34,855 nt of DNA, taken from NCBI GenBank assembly GCA_002869225.1, contig PKTG01000138.1, positions 1 through 34,855 on the forward strand, given 5' to 3'. How positions within the stretch are numbered: position 1 is the stretch's first letter; the number at the start of each line of letters is the position of its first letter. This DNA is from Candidatus Muiribacterium halophilum. GTDB lineage: Bacteria; Muiribacteriota; Muiribacteriia; Muiribacteriales; Muiribacteriaceae. Below the pieces are notes generated by a model. That model searched no databases. It worked only from the letters and a program-made list of their open reading frames with translations, and was not told the origin of the DNA. A program made the position numbers and the translations under genes. Below are positions 18,434 to 26,829 of the stretch, piece after piece.

Positions 18434-19480
18434 TTATTTTATTAAAATATCCCAAGTTAATAACTGATCCTTTTCCACATCTTCTTTAATTTTCTGACCT
18501 AATATCTCCTCATAATGAATAGGACTTAACCCTTCACCAGGACATTTTATCGTTATACATGATTCATCTATCGTTTCTCCAGATTTCATATTCTTAAAAA
18601 AATAAATACTTTTCCCCATTTTATTTCTCGCAGGAGCTTCTTCTGGCAATATTCTTTTTTCAAAATTACCTAAAGCTACTTCTATTCTGTGAAGATCCCT
18701 CGTTAATTTATGAAAACCTTGTGGTTCTAAAGAAAACTTATGATCAGTACCCTTCCACGCGTGGTTAAGAGTAAAATGTGACTCAAAAATATTGGCTCCT
18801 ATCATTTTTGCTAAAACCGATCCAACAATCCCATTCTCATGAGAAGAATACCCTATTACAGCTTCCGGGAACTCTTTTTTCAGGGTCTTTATAACATTAA
18901 GATTTAAAGTGTCATATTCAGACGGATATGATGCAACACAATGAAGCAAAGCAACTTGTTTGTTAATTCCATAGGCAGTCTTATAAGCAATTTTAATTTC
19001 TTCAAGAGTAGAAGCACCGGTTGATATAATCATCGGCTTCCCTTTCTCTGCAATATATTTAATTAAAGGAATTGATGTAAGATCGCCTGATGCTATTTTA
19101 TACGCTATAATATTTAAATCTTCCAAAAAATCCACACTATTAAAGTCAAATGCTGTACACATAAACTCAACACCACATTCTTTAGCTGTTTTCATTAATA
19201 TTCTGTATTCTTCTTTATTAAACTCAAGAAAATCTCTATGTTCTACATAAGTTTCTCCAAATGAGTTTTCGTTATCATATAGACGATTATAATATGCTTC
19301 AGTATATAAAGCCTTATTATCTCTTTTTTGAAATTTAACACAATCCGCACCAGATGCAGCTGCCATTTGAATAAGTTTAACAGCTTTATCTAACTCTCCT
19401 TGATGATTGTTTCCTATTTCAGCAATAATAAACGGTAGACCTTTTTCACTTATTTTTCTATTTCCAATCTCAAAAGACAT
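18434..19480 (-). CDS. neuB: N-acetylneuraminate synthase family protein, second copy (NeuB2; phosphate-using type suspected)
   Basis: A 348-residue PEP-condensing synthase with TIM barrel and C-terminal SAF (antifreeze-like) domain (about 290-348). Visible motifs are IIAEIGNNHQGELDKA (18-33), KFQKRDN, KIASGDL (128-134), GYSSHENG (210-217), SHFTLNHAWKGTDHKFSLEP (234-253) and the SAF end PGEGLSPIHYEEILGQK. It makes a 2-keto-3-deoxy sugar acid from PEP and an aldose. The SFGETYVEHRDFLEF segment and WKGTDH resemble the vertebrate sialic-acid-9-phosphate synthase (WGKTYGEH..LEF, WKGSDH), more than the LegI copy at 25190. That hints at a 6-phosphorylated aldose substrate, consistent with the KdsC-like phosphatase downstream. 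AGGAG RBS. Confidence 0.85.
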   Translation of the reverse strand: MSFEIGNRKISEKGLPFIIAEIGNNHQGELDKAVKLIQMAAASGADCVKFQKRDNKALYTEAYYNRLYDNENSFGETYVEHRDFLEFNKEEYRILMKTAKECGVEFMCTAFDFNSVDFLEDLNIIAYKIASGDLTSIPLIKYIAEKGKPMIISTGASTLEEIKIAYKTAYGINKQVALLHCVASYPSEYDTLNLNVIKTLKKEFPEAVIGYSSHENGIVGSVLAKMIGANIFESHFTLNHAWKGTDHKFSLEPQGFHKLTRDLHRIEVALGNFEKRILPEEAPARNKMGKSIYFFKNMKSGETIDESCITIKCPGEGLSPIHYEEILGQKIKEDVEKDQLLTWDILIK

Positions 19481-19504
19481 AACCTGCTCCTTATAAATTT
19501 TCTT

Positions 19505-20719
19505 TTAATATACAGTATTTCTTAACTTCCAATTATCATATTCTTTGACCCAAAGATGCGGAGATCTAAACTTATCAGCCAATTCCATAAATCTATCTGG
19601 TTCCATTTCAATATATTCCATTATTTCATTAAAATATCTATCAGGAAATTCTCCATCAAATCTTTTAACTAATGCTACGCCTTCCTCTCTAGTAAGATGT
19701 TTATTCCTAATCTCCTGCGAAGCATCATAGGTAGCTCTACCTATTCCAAATTTAATAAAAGTAGTATAATAGTGAAGATCATCAATCTTATCATCAATAC
19801 TATTATATTTACTATATGTACCTTGAGTTCTAAATGGTCTTGCTTTAAAACCAGTATTTTCAACAGCATAATAATAAACTTCCTGTGGTACCCATTTTAA
19901 ATAATATCCAAGATAATGAACTTCAATTTTTTTATTTTTTATCTCATCTTCTGTTGGGGGAAGAAAAGACATAAGATCAGCAATATCAACATCATATTTT
20001 TCTCTTAACTCTCTAATAGACACTCCACCAAGAAAAATCTCATCAATATTTTTCATTGAATAATAGGATTTTGATCTTAAAGATGTCTCATTATCCGCAA
20101 TAGGATTACCATATTCAGCTTCATTTTCTCCATAAAAGATTAGTGGTATATCAAATTTTGCAGCTAATTTTGGTCCCAGATTTTTCTGTCCTAATATAAA
20201 TGTTTGAAATGGATGAAACAAGTTTTCAATTGATAATTTAGTTAATAATTTCATTACTTTACCATTTCTATTAAAACTAAGATTGTCAAATCCACCAACA
20301 TCAAGCCAATTTTTAAAATTTTTATAACCATAATCAGTATAAAGTATTGGTGGCCAAGTTACTGTTAAGGGATGCATTCCAAATTTGTATTTTAAAATGT
20401 GAGACTGATAAGCACTATCTTTTCCGCCACTTCCTGGAACAATACAATCGTAATAACCATCGTTTCTTCTGTATTTATCGCAAAGTTCCCAGAGCTCTTT
20501 TTCTCTTTTTTCCCAATCTATTTTCTCTTTCTTTTCAGCAGTTCTACATGCATCACATACTCCATCTTCATCAAAGTTCAATGTTTTTTTCTTGCTATCT
20601 TTTGTATGTTTAAACTCTACAGTTGACGCAGGTCTTTGGTTTGACATAACACATTTTTTACAAAATTCGACTTTTGATGGCAGACCATAGTACGCTTGCA
20701 AATTTTCTTTTTTATCCAT
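19505..20719 (-). CDS. wbuX: N-acetyl sugar amidotransferase (WbuX/WbpG/PseA type)
   Basis: A 404-residue protein. Two CxxC pairs (Cys20/Cys23 in FCKKCVMSNQRP; Cys55/Cys58 in VCDAC) look like a zinc site. The PP-loop ATP-pyrophosphatase motif is PGSGGKDS (95-102), and HPLTVTWPPILYTDYG follows. This family receives ammonia from HisH/HisF-like partners and converts an N-acetyl group into an acetamidino group. Examples are P. aeruginosa WbpG with HisH2/HisF2 and Campylobacter PseA. All three partners are adjacent here. The likely target is a legionaminic acid residue or its precursor. AAGGAG RBS before ATG 20719. Confidence 0.88.
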   Translation of the reverse strand: MDKKENLQAYYGLPSKVEFCKKCVMSNQRPASTVEFKHTKDSKKKTLNFDEDGVCDACRTAEKKEKIDWEKREKELWELCDKYRRNDGYYDCIVPGSGGKDSAYQSHILKYKFGMHPLTVTWPPILYTDYGYKNFKNWLDVGGFDNLSFNRNGKVMKLLTKLSIENLFHPFQTFILGQKNLGPKLAAKFDIPLIFYGENEAEYGNPIADNETSLRSKSYYSMKNIDEIFLGGVSIRELREKYDVDIADLMSFLPPTEDEIKNKKIEVHYLGYYLKWVPQEVYYYAVENTGFKARPFRTQGTYSKYNSIDDKIDDLHYYTTFIKFGIGRATYDASQEIRNKHLTREEGVALVKRFDGEFPDRYFNEIMEYIEMEPDRFMELADKFRSPHLWVKEYDNWKLRNTVY

Positions 20720-20731
20720 ATTTACTCCTTA

Positions 20732-21373
20732 TTATCTCAAATCATTCTTTATTAACCAATTTCTATATATTTCCAAACCAATTTCACCACTTTTTTCTGG
20801 ATGAAATTGGGTAGCAAATATGTTCTCTTTTAATATAGATGAACAAAACTCAACTTTTTCATATACTGTTTTACTTAAGATTATGTCATGTTCCGTAGGT
20901 TTAACACAATATGAATGAACAAAATACATGAATTCTTCATTATTAACATTAGATAATGGAGATTTTTCCCACATTAATTTTTCAACTGAAATAATCTTAT
21001 TCCATCCTACATGTGGAACTTTAATTACAGTATCAAAATCACTAATTTTTTTAACATCCCCTTTTATTATTCCCAATCCCAAATTTTCCCCAAATTCTTC
21101 ACTTCTATCTAATAAAAGATGCATTCCTAAACAAATTCCAAAAAATGGAATTTTATTTTTAATCTTATTTTTTATTATTTCAATAAGATTTAATTCTTTC
21201 AGAGAATCCATTGCCCTACCAAAAGATCCCACTCCCGGTAGCACTATTCCATCTGCTTTCATAACAAATTCCGGGTCATTTGTTATAGTAACATCTTTGC
21301 CAACTTTTAAAAATGCATTTTTAACACTAAACAAATTGCTCATATCATAATCTATAACTGCAATTTTTTTCAT
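20732..21373 (-). CDS. hisH: HisH-like glutamine amidotransferase for acetamidino modification
   Basis: A 213-residue class I glutaminase with an intact triad: Cys81 in FFGICLGMHLLL, His191 and Glu193 in FATQFHPEKSGEIG. The oxyanion region LPGVGSFGRAMDSL (45-58) is also present. It releases ammonia from glutamine and passes it through the neighbouring HisF-like barrel to the WbuX-type enzyme. No histidine biosynthesis gene other than the HisF-like partner is nearby, so this is the polysaccharide-dedicated copy (HisH2 type), not the housekeeping imidazole-glycerol-phosphate synthase subunit. Confidence 0.88.
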   Translation of the reverse strand: MKKIAVIDYDMSNLFSVKNAFLKVGKDVTITNDPEFVMKADGIVLPGVGSFGRAMDSLKELNLIEIIKNKIKNKIPFFGICLGMHLLLDRSEEFGENLGLGIIKGDVKKISDFDTVIKVPHVGWNKIISVEKLMWEKSPLSNVNNEEFMYFVHSYCVKPTEHDIILSKTVYEKVEFCSSILKENIFATQFHPEKSGEIGLEIYRNWLIKNDLR

Positions 21374-21387
21374 TTCACAAACACCTA

Positions 21388-22233
21388 TTAATTAAATCTT
21401 GTATTAATTTTTTTTTCATTTAAGTATTCCTTTAAAGAAGAAATATTACAAGCAGAAAATCTAGACGGTATTTTACCTTTTTTTAAAAACTCTATATTAC
21501 CTTCTTTTTCGTATCCATTCAATTCTTTTATTGATTTAATAAAATCATAATGAAAAAGCGAACAAACTGCAACAGCATCAGCAGAATTATTAAAAACATC
21601 AAGTATATGTTCTTTTTTCCCTGCCCCACCATGTGCTATTACAGGAATTTTAACAGATTCAGATACTGATTTAACTAATTCAAGGTCAAAATTTTCTCCA
21701 GTTCCTTCTTTATCAACCGAAGTAAGTAATATCTCTCCCGCACCCAGTTCCTCTACTTGTTTTGCCCATTTCAACACCTCTATCCCTGTATATTCTCTTC
21801 CACAATCTGTATGAGCAATATATTTACCATCAGATTGTTTAATAGCTTCGATCGTAATTACTATAGTAGAAGATCCGAAGAAATTTGCAGCTTCACTTAT
21901 AAGACTTGGATCTTTGATTACTGCAGTATTAAGAGAAACTTTATCAGCACCAGCTCTTAAAACTTCTTTTATATCATCAACCGTCCTGATTCCGCCTCCA
22001 ACTGTTATTGGAATAAAAATATTTTTGGCAGTCTTTTGTATTAGATCATGCAGACTATTTCTTTCATATAAGCTAGCTACTATATCATTATATATTATCT
22101 CATCAGCTCCGTTCTCATAATAAAATTTAGCGAACTGTTCAGGTTTCCCTAATACTCTTAATCCTTCAAGATGAATTCCCTTTACAAGATTTGGACCTTT
22201 GATGTCAAGTTTGGGAATAATTCTATGAAACAT
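21388..22233 (-). CDS. hisF: AglZ/HisF2-family acetamidino modification protein
   Basis: A 281-residue HisF-like (beta/alpha)8 barrel. Asp10 in PKLDIKG matches catalytic Asp11 of T. maritima HisF, and Asp174 in VDKEGTG matches Asp176. The position of essential Asp130 (AIDA in true HisF) reads TIEA, with Glu129. GGGIRTVDDI is the phosphate-binding type loop. The C-terminus is longer than in housekeeping HisF (FLKKGKIPSRFSACNISSLKEYL). It probably channels ammonia from the HisH-like subunit to the amidotransferase and does not make imidazole glycerol phosphate. ATG 22233 has a GGAG RBS and lies 1 nt after the legF stop. Confidence 0.87.
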   Translation of the reverse strand: MFHRIIPKLDIKGPNLVKGIHLEGLRVLGKPEQFAKFYYENGADEIIYNDIVASLYERNSLHDLIQKTAKNIFIPITVGGGIRTVDDIKEVLRAGADKVSLNTAVIKDPSLISEAANFFGSSTIVITIEAIKQSDGKYIAHTDCGREYTGIEVLKWAKQVEELGAGEILLTSVDKEGTGENFDLELVKSVSESVKIPVIAHGGAGKKEHILDVFNNSADAVAVCSLFHYDFIKSIKELNGYEKEGNIEFLKKGKIPSRFSACNISSLKEYLNEKKINTRFN

Positions 22234-22234
22234 T

Positions 22235-22942
22235 TTAAACTCCTATTTTTTTTATTATTGTTTCCGCTATTAAAAAATCTAATTGATCATCGATATCAAT
22301 CGAATGCTCTTTTTTCATTATAAATGCATATATATTTTTTTCTGCAAATATTTTTTTTTCTTTGAATAAATAATTTTTATCAACAATGTATATAGCACCA
22401 TTTAACCTATAATAAACAGGTAATTCCTGACTCCTTTTATTCAGGTTATCTTCAGATAAAAACTTTTCCATTGATAATGAACTATCTATCGTATTACACC
22501 AGAGAGGAGAATGTTCTGTTTCATTTACAGAAACAACCGAAAAAGCTTTTTTTGCAATAAAAAGTTCCAAAGCATTATCTATATCTTCATCTGTTCTTAA
22601 AGGCGATGTTGGTTGAAGTAAAATAATTATATCAAAATTTTTTCCTTCATTTTCTTTCAAATTAACAACATGCAAAAGCACATCGAGTGATTTTGAAGAA
22701 TCTTCCGCTAAATATTTGGGTCTTAAAAAAGGCACTTTTATTCCATTCTTTTCACCGATTTTCTGAATATCTCTATCATCTGTAGATATTGTTATCTCGT
22801 CGAGATATTTTGACTTCAAAGCTGCTTTTATAGTCCATTCAATTAATGGCTTATCATGTAAAATTTTTTTATTTTTTTTTGGTAATCTTTTACTTCCAGC
22901 TCTTGCAGGAATAACAGCAAGTATTTTCTTTTTATCTATCAT
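22235..22942 (-). CDS. legF: CMP-legionaminic acid synthetase (acylneuraminate cytidylyltransferase)
   Basis: A 235-residue cytidylyltransferase: AVIPARAGSKRLPKKNKKIL at 9-28, ITISTDDRDIQKIGEKNGIKVPFLRPKYLAED, and IILLQPTSPLRTDEDIDNAL. It activates the acid sugar to the CMP form using CTP. It directly follows ptmE, legG and legI, so legionaminic acid (5,7-diamido-3,5,7,9-tetradeoxy nonulosonic acid) is the expected substrate. The ATG lies 3 nt after the ptmE stop. Assignment over NeuA or PseF comes from context: PtmE and the LegB/LegC/LegH set are present, and no PseG/PseH-type genes are. Confidence 0.85.
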   Translation of the reverse strand: MIDKKKILAVIPARAGSKRLPKKNKKILHDKPLIEWTIKAALKSKYLDEITISTDDRDIQKIGEKNGIKVPFLRPKYLAEDSSKSLDVLLHVVNLKENEGKNFDIIILLQPTSPLRTDEDIDNALELFIAKKAFSVVSVNETEHSPLWCNTIDSSLSMEKFLSEDNLNKRSQELPVYYRLNGAIYIVDKNYLFKEKKIFAEKNIYAFIMKKEHSIDIDDQLDFLIAETIIKKIGV

Positions 22943-22945
22943 CGG

Positions 22946-24025
22946 TTAATAACCTTTTAATATTTCGAGTTTGCTTTTAGATCTTTTAAATTCAGTCCAA
23001 TCTCCAATATCAATATAATCATTCTCGTTAACCGGGTATGTTTGTATAATTTTTTTATTTGCTATTAATTTATCAATTAACTGATTCATATCTAACCTTT
23101 TATCTTTTGGGATATAATCCAAGGTTTCTTTATTCAGAATATAAACGCCAGCATTAATAGTAAATGTGAATTCTGGTTTTTCTGATATTTTTATCACTTT
23201 ACCTTTTTCTTTAAAATTAATAACTCCATATGGAATCCGATAATGTTTAACAGCTGATAAAATTGTTAAAGAAGCATTATGTTCTCGATGAAAATCAAGA
23301 ACTTCCGAATAATCCGCATTTACAATAATATCACAATTGGTTAAAATAAAATCTTCTTTTAATTTTTTCTTATCTATTAAAGAAAGACTTCCGGCAGTCC
23401 CAAGAAATTCTTTTTCCCAAACACCTTCCACAGAATAATTCTTATCTATTCCATTAAAATATGATTCTATCATATCGCCTTTATAATTTAAGGAAACGAG
23501 GAATTCTTTAATTCCACTGGCGTAAAATTTTTCTATAATAATCTGAAGGATTGGTTTTTCTCCAACCGGAATCAAAGCTTTGGGAAATATTTTTGTAAAT
23601 GGTTCTAATCTGGTTCCTTTTCCACCTGCCATTATTACAACAGGAATATCTATTTTCTTTCTATTTTTTTCCATATTTTCAGAAAAAGCCTGACTCCATG
23701 TTATAAGATCGGTTATTATTCCATTTCTTTCTATTACTGTAATTGCTTCTATTTTATGTTCAAATAACAATTTTTTCGCCAGTTCAAGTTCAAATTCATC
23801 CTTGAAAATAAAAATTGAATCATTATTATATATCTTTTCAATCGTTTTATTAAGTTCAAGTTGACCAACATTTAATATATATCTTCTGATATCACCGTCA
23901 GATATCGTTCCTATAAACTTGCTTTGTTCATCAACTACAAAAAGAACTTTTTCGGCTGTTATATCAAGTTTTTTTAAAGCTTCTTTAATTGTATCTGTTT
24001 GTTTTATAAAAAAACTATTAATCAA
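22946..24025 (-). CDS. ptmE: PtmE-type CBS-domain nucleotidyltransferase (GDP-hexosamine synthesis for legionaminic acid)
   Basis: About 359 residues: two CBS domains (roughly 3-118; VLFVVDEQSKFIGTISDGDIRRYI and a second copy ending ITVIERNGIITDLITW), then a sugar-phosphate nucleotidyltransferase with VVIMAGGKGTRLEPFTKIFPKA (about 129-150) and LTNCDIIVNADY. Campylobacter PtmE has this fusion and makes GDP-glucosamine at the entry of legionaminic acid synthesis. An ATG at 24046 lies inside legG without an RBS. The better start is TTG at 24025, 7 nt after AAGGAG, overlapping the legG stop by 8 nt. PtmF and PtmA partners are not in the window. Confidence 0.85.
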   Translation of the reverse strand: MINSFFIKQTDTIKEALKKLDITAEKVLFVVDEQSKFIGTISDGDIRRYILNVGQLELNKTIEKIYNNDSIFIFKDEFELELAKKLLFEHKIEAITVIERNGIITDLITWSQAFSENMEKNRKKIDIPVVIMAGGKGTRLEPFTKIFPKALIPVGEKPILQIIIEKFYASGIKEFLVSLNYKGDMIESYFNGIDKNYSVEGVWEKEFLGTAGSLSLIDKKKLKEDFILTNCDIIVNADYSEVLDFHREHNASLTILSAVKHYRIPYGVINFKEKGKVIKISEKPEFTFTINAGVYILNKETLDYIPKDKRLDMNQLIDKLIANKKIIQTYPVNENDYIDIGDWTEFKRSKSKLEILKGY

Positions 24026-25193
24026 AATGCAACTCCTTAATATCATAAAATTCTTTTATAAACTTCTTATTTTTAAAAGTTTTCAATATATTGATAATTT
24101 TTTGTGATGTATTACCAACTCCATATGGATTTTTTATTTTTTTACATTTATTAATAAATTTTTTATCAAAAGCATTTACCAAAGCATTATAAAATTCTTC
24201 TTTAGATTCATCAACGTCAATAATACTTTCTGCAAAAAATCTACCTTTTTGCCTGTTGCCAATATTAATAGTCGGAATATGAAAAGACGGAGTTTCAATA
24301 ATCCCACTTGAAGAATTACCAATTACCACATCGACCAGGTTCATTGCTGAAAGATATTTTTTTTGTCCCAAATTTTCAAAAACAAATACTCTTTCGGGAT
24401 ATCTATTAGAAAAATCAATAATTTTTCTTCTAATCTCATCATTATGCGGATCAGCATTAGGCATTGTGATTATAATATTTACATCACAAAACTCTTTCAA
24501 AAGAAATACACCAAAAACATTGTTCAAAATAGTTTGAGAATCTTCTTTTATTTTGGTAACAGGATGATATGTAAATAGAACATTTCTTTTTCCAAATTTT
24601 ATTCCTGTTTGATTTTCAAAATCAACAATATTTAGAAACTTTTCTTTTTTTATATTATCAATACCCAAAGCCCCTACATTAAAAACATATTCCGGATTTT
24701 CTCCTAATTGAATAACTCTTTTTCTGTAATCTTCTGTTGCAACAAAATGAATATCAGAAAACTTGGTAAGCGAATGTCTATATGCTTCGTCTAAAGCACC
24801 TTCTGTTTTTTCACCTCCATGAATGTGTATTATTCTAACTCCAATTGTATATGCAGTAAATCCTGCAGCAAATGCTTCGAAGCGATCACCTAGAATCACA
24901 AGGAAATCAGGTTTAATTTTTTTCAAAGCATCGTTTATCCCAAGCGAACACATTGCAATAGACTTAACAATTGAGCTTCTTGAATCGCTTGTCAAAGTCA
25001 TTTCAACAAAATCATCTATAAAAAAACCATCTTTTTTTATCTCATCTATTGTATGCCCATGAAATCTCGAAAGATGTGTACCAGAAACAATTAAAGAAAG
25101 TTTAAACTCTTTAGACTTTCTTATTTCTAACATGAGTGGTCTTAACAATCCATAGTCAGCTCTTGTTGAAGTAAAAATACATATTTTTTTCAT
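24018..25193 (-). CDS. legG: NDP-sugar 2-epimerase, hydrolysing (LegG/NeuC family)
   Basis: A 391-residue GT-B-fold epimerase. It begins KKICIFTSTRADYGLLRPLMLEI, with SGTHLS at about 37-42, HIHGGEKTEGALDEAYRHSLTKFSDIHF, VLFTYHPVT, and the C-terminal GNSSSGIIETPSFHIPTINIGNRQKGR typical of NeuC/LegG. It hydrolyses an NDP-2,4-diacetamido-sugar with inversion at C2, releasing the free hexose that LegI condenses with PEP. ATG overlaps the legI stop (ATGA). Confidence 0.9.
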   Translation of the reverse strand: MKKICIFTSTRADYGLLRPLMLEIRKSKEFKLSLIVSGTHLSRFHGHTIDEIKKDGFFIDDFVEMTLTSDSRSSIVKSIAMCSLGINDALKKIKPDFLVILGDRFEAFAAGFTAYTIGVRIIHIHGGEKTEGALDEAYRHSLTKFSDIHFVATEDYRKRVIQLGENPEYVFNVGALGIDNIKKEKFLNIVDFENQTGIKFGKRNVLFTYHPVTKIKEDSQTILNNVFGVFLLKEFCDVNIIITMPNADPHNDEIRRKIIDFSNRYPERVFVFENLGQKKYLSAMNLVDVVIGNSSSGIIETPSFHIPTINIGNRQKGRFFAESIIDVDESKEEFYNALVNAFDKKFINKCKKIKNPYGVGNTSQKIINILKTFKNKKFIKEFYDIKELHFD

Positions 25194-26209
25194 ATCTTTA
25201 TCAATTCATCTTTCATATATTCTTTATTTGCTTCCATATCTAACAAATCATACAATCTCATAGGTGATATACCATTTCCTGGTCTCTTTGTAGTAAGGTT
25301 TTCTTTTGTAAAGATCTCACCTTTTTTTATATTACATCTTGCAACAATACTCTTTCTTGCAACTTCAATATTTTCTTTTTCAGATCTTGATGGTATTTTA
25401 ACACCATTTCCTAAAGCTTTTTCAATTCTTCTTATACCATTAACAAGATCACTTAATTCCTTCGGATCTAGTGAAGCTTTGTGATCAGGTCCTAACATCT
25501 CTTTGTCTAATGTAAAATGCTTCTCGATAACCATGGCACCAAGTGACACAGCAGCTAAGCTAACTTCAAGTCCTACAGTATGATCAGAATAACCAATTTT
25601 TACATCTAATTCCTTTTGAATTGTTTTCATAGCTAGAAGATTTACATCTTCAAAAGGTGTTGGATACTGGGTGTTACAATGTAAGACAGTAATATTCTTC
25701 TTTTTTATATTATTTGATGTTAGTATTTTCAAAGCATGTTCTATCTCTTTCAAATCTGACATTCCAGTTGAAATAATTATCTCTTTATTTAAACAACTTA
25801 TTTCTTCTAATAGTGGAAGATTTGTGATCTCTCCAGAAGGTATTTTTATAATTGGGATATTAAGTTCATTTAACATATGAAGACTCTTAATATCAAAAGG
25901 TGTAGATAAAAATAGAATACCCTTTTCATTACAATAATCTATTAAAATCTCATGTTCTTTTCGACTTAATTCTAGTTTTTTTAACATTTCTAGCTGAGAA
26001 TCTGCTTTCCCTACATTTTCATCCTGATATCTTGCTTTAGGAGCTTCAGCACAAACAAGATCTTCAGCTTTAAAAGTCTGAAATTTAACAGCATTAGCAC
26101 CCGCTTCTGCTGCTGCTTTAATGAGTTTTTTTGCTAGTTTTATATCACCATTATGATTAACACCAGCTTCTGCAATAATAAAAACTCTATTCTCAATATC
26201 TATTTTCAT
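25190..26209 (-). CDS. legI: Legionaminic acid synthase (NeuB family)
   Basis: A 339-residue NeuB-type enzyme: FIIAEAGVNHNGDIKLAKKL (10-29), KFQTFKAEDLV (43-52), KIPSGEI (122-128), GYSDHTVG (206-213), EKHFTLDKEMLGPDHKASLDP (229-249), and an SAF domain from about 285 ending NGISPMRLYDLL. It condenses a 2,4-diacetamido-2,4,6-trideoxy hexose with PEP. Flanks legG and legH with ATGA overlaps on both sides, so the assignment to legionaminic acid is strong. It differs in key segments from the second NeuB copy at 18434. Confidence 0.9.
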   Translation of the reverse strand: MKIDIENRVFIIAEAGVNHNGDIKLAKKLIKAAAEAGANAVKFQTFKAEDLVCAEAPKARYQDENVGKADSQLEMLKKLELSRKEHEILIDYCNEKGILFLSTPFDIKSLHMLNELNIPIIKIPSGEITNLPLLEEISCLNKEIIISTGMSDLKEIEHALKILTSNNIKKKNITVLHCNTQYPTPFEDVNLLAMKTIQKELDVKIGYSDHTVGLEVSLAAVSLGAMVIEKHFTLDKEMLGPDHKASLDPKELSDLVNGIRRIEKALGNGVKIPSRSEKENIEVARKSIVARCNIKKGEIFTKENLTTKRPGNGISPMRLYDLLDMEANKEYMKDELIKI

Positions 26210-26829
26210 CGTCTATTATTATCCTTATAAACTCCTGTTTGCTCAATATTATAATATATTCTTGATAAAGAAGCTAATATTACATTATTTGTTATTTCCA
26301 CTTCCTGATTGACAACTGAATTACTTCCGATAAATGTATTATCACCAACAAAACATCCACCATTCACAACAGATGAAGTTGATATATGGCAGTTATCTCC
26401 AACTACCGTATCATGTTCGATTATTGCTCCTGTGTTTATTATACAATTTTCTCCTATTTCAGCACTTGCATTAACAAATGAGTTATGCATTAGTATTGTT
26501 CCCTGTTTGATTTTTGCATACTTTGATAAATAAGCAGTACTTGCTTTTATGATTGGGAGATTTCCTCCAGTATCAAGAATTTTTTTAAAAAGTTTCCTTC
26601 TAGGCTCGGGATTTTTTATCTGTCCTATTGTTATTAGAAAACTTACTTTCTTTTTAACTAGCTCAGGTATCATATCATCAGTACCAATGATTTTATATCC
26701 TAAGATTTCTTCTCCTAACCTATCAGAGGAATCTAATATACCTATAATATTAAACTCACCCGAACTTTCAACAACATCTATACAAGAAACACAATGTCCT
26801 CCACCACCAACTAGAACAATGTCTTTCAT
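26206..26829 (-). CDS. legH: Sugar N-acetyltransferase, NeuD/PglD/LegH type
   Basis: A 207-residue left-handed beta-helix acyltransferase. The N-terminal Rossmann-like domain starts DIVLVGGGGHCVSCIDVV, typical of PglD/NeuD. Hexapeptide repeats run from about 105 to 195 (ASAEIGENCIINTGAIIEHDTVVGDNCHIS), with catalytic-type His139. It transfers acetyl from acetyl-CoA to the 4-amino group made by LegC. ATGA overlaps link it to legC upstream and legI downstream. Confidence 0.88.
   Translation of the reverse strand: MKDIVLVGGGGHCVSCIDVVESSGEFNIIGILDSSDRLGEEILGYKIIGTDDMIPELVKKKVSFLITIGQIKNPEPRRKLFKKILDTGGNLPIIKASTAYLSKYAKIKQGTILMHNSFVNASAEIGENCIINTGAIIEHDTVVGDNCHISTSSVVNGGCFVGDNTFIGSNSVVNQEVEITNNVILASLSRIYYNIEQTGVYKDNNRR

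Noticed and set aside
20928-21350. 140-residue plus-strand ORF opposite the HisH-like gene
   Set aside because: Antisense shadow of a well-supported gene; no independent signal.
20732-22233. Histidine biosynthesis operon
   Set aside because: Only HisH- and HisF-like genes occur, next to an N-acetyl sugar amidotransferase, with no other his genes and a changed HisF active-site residue.
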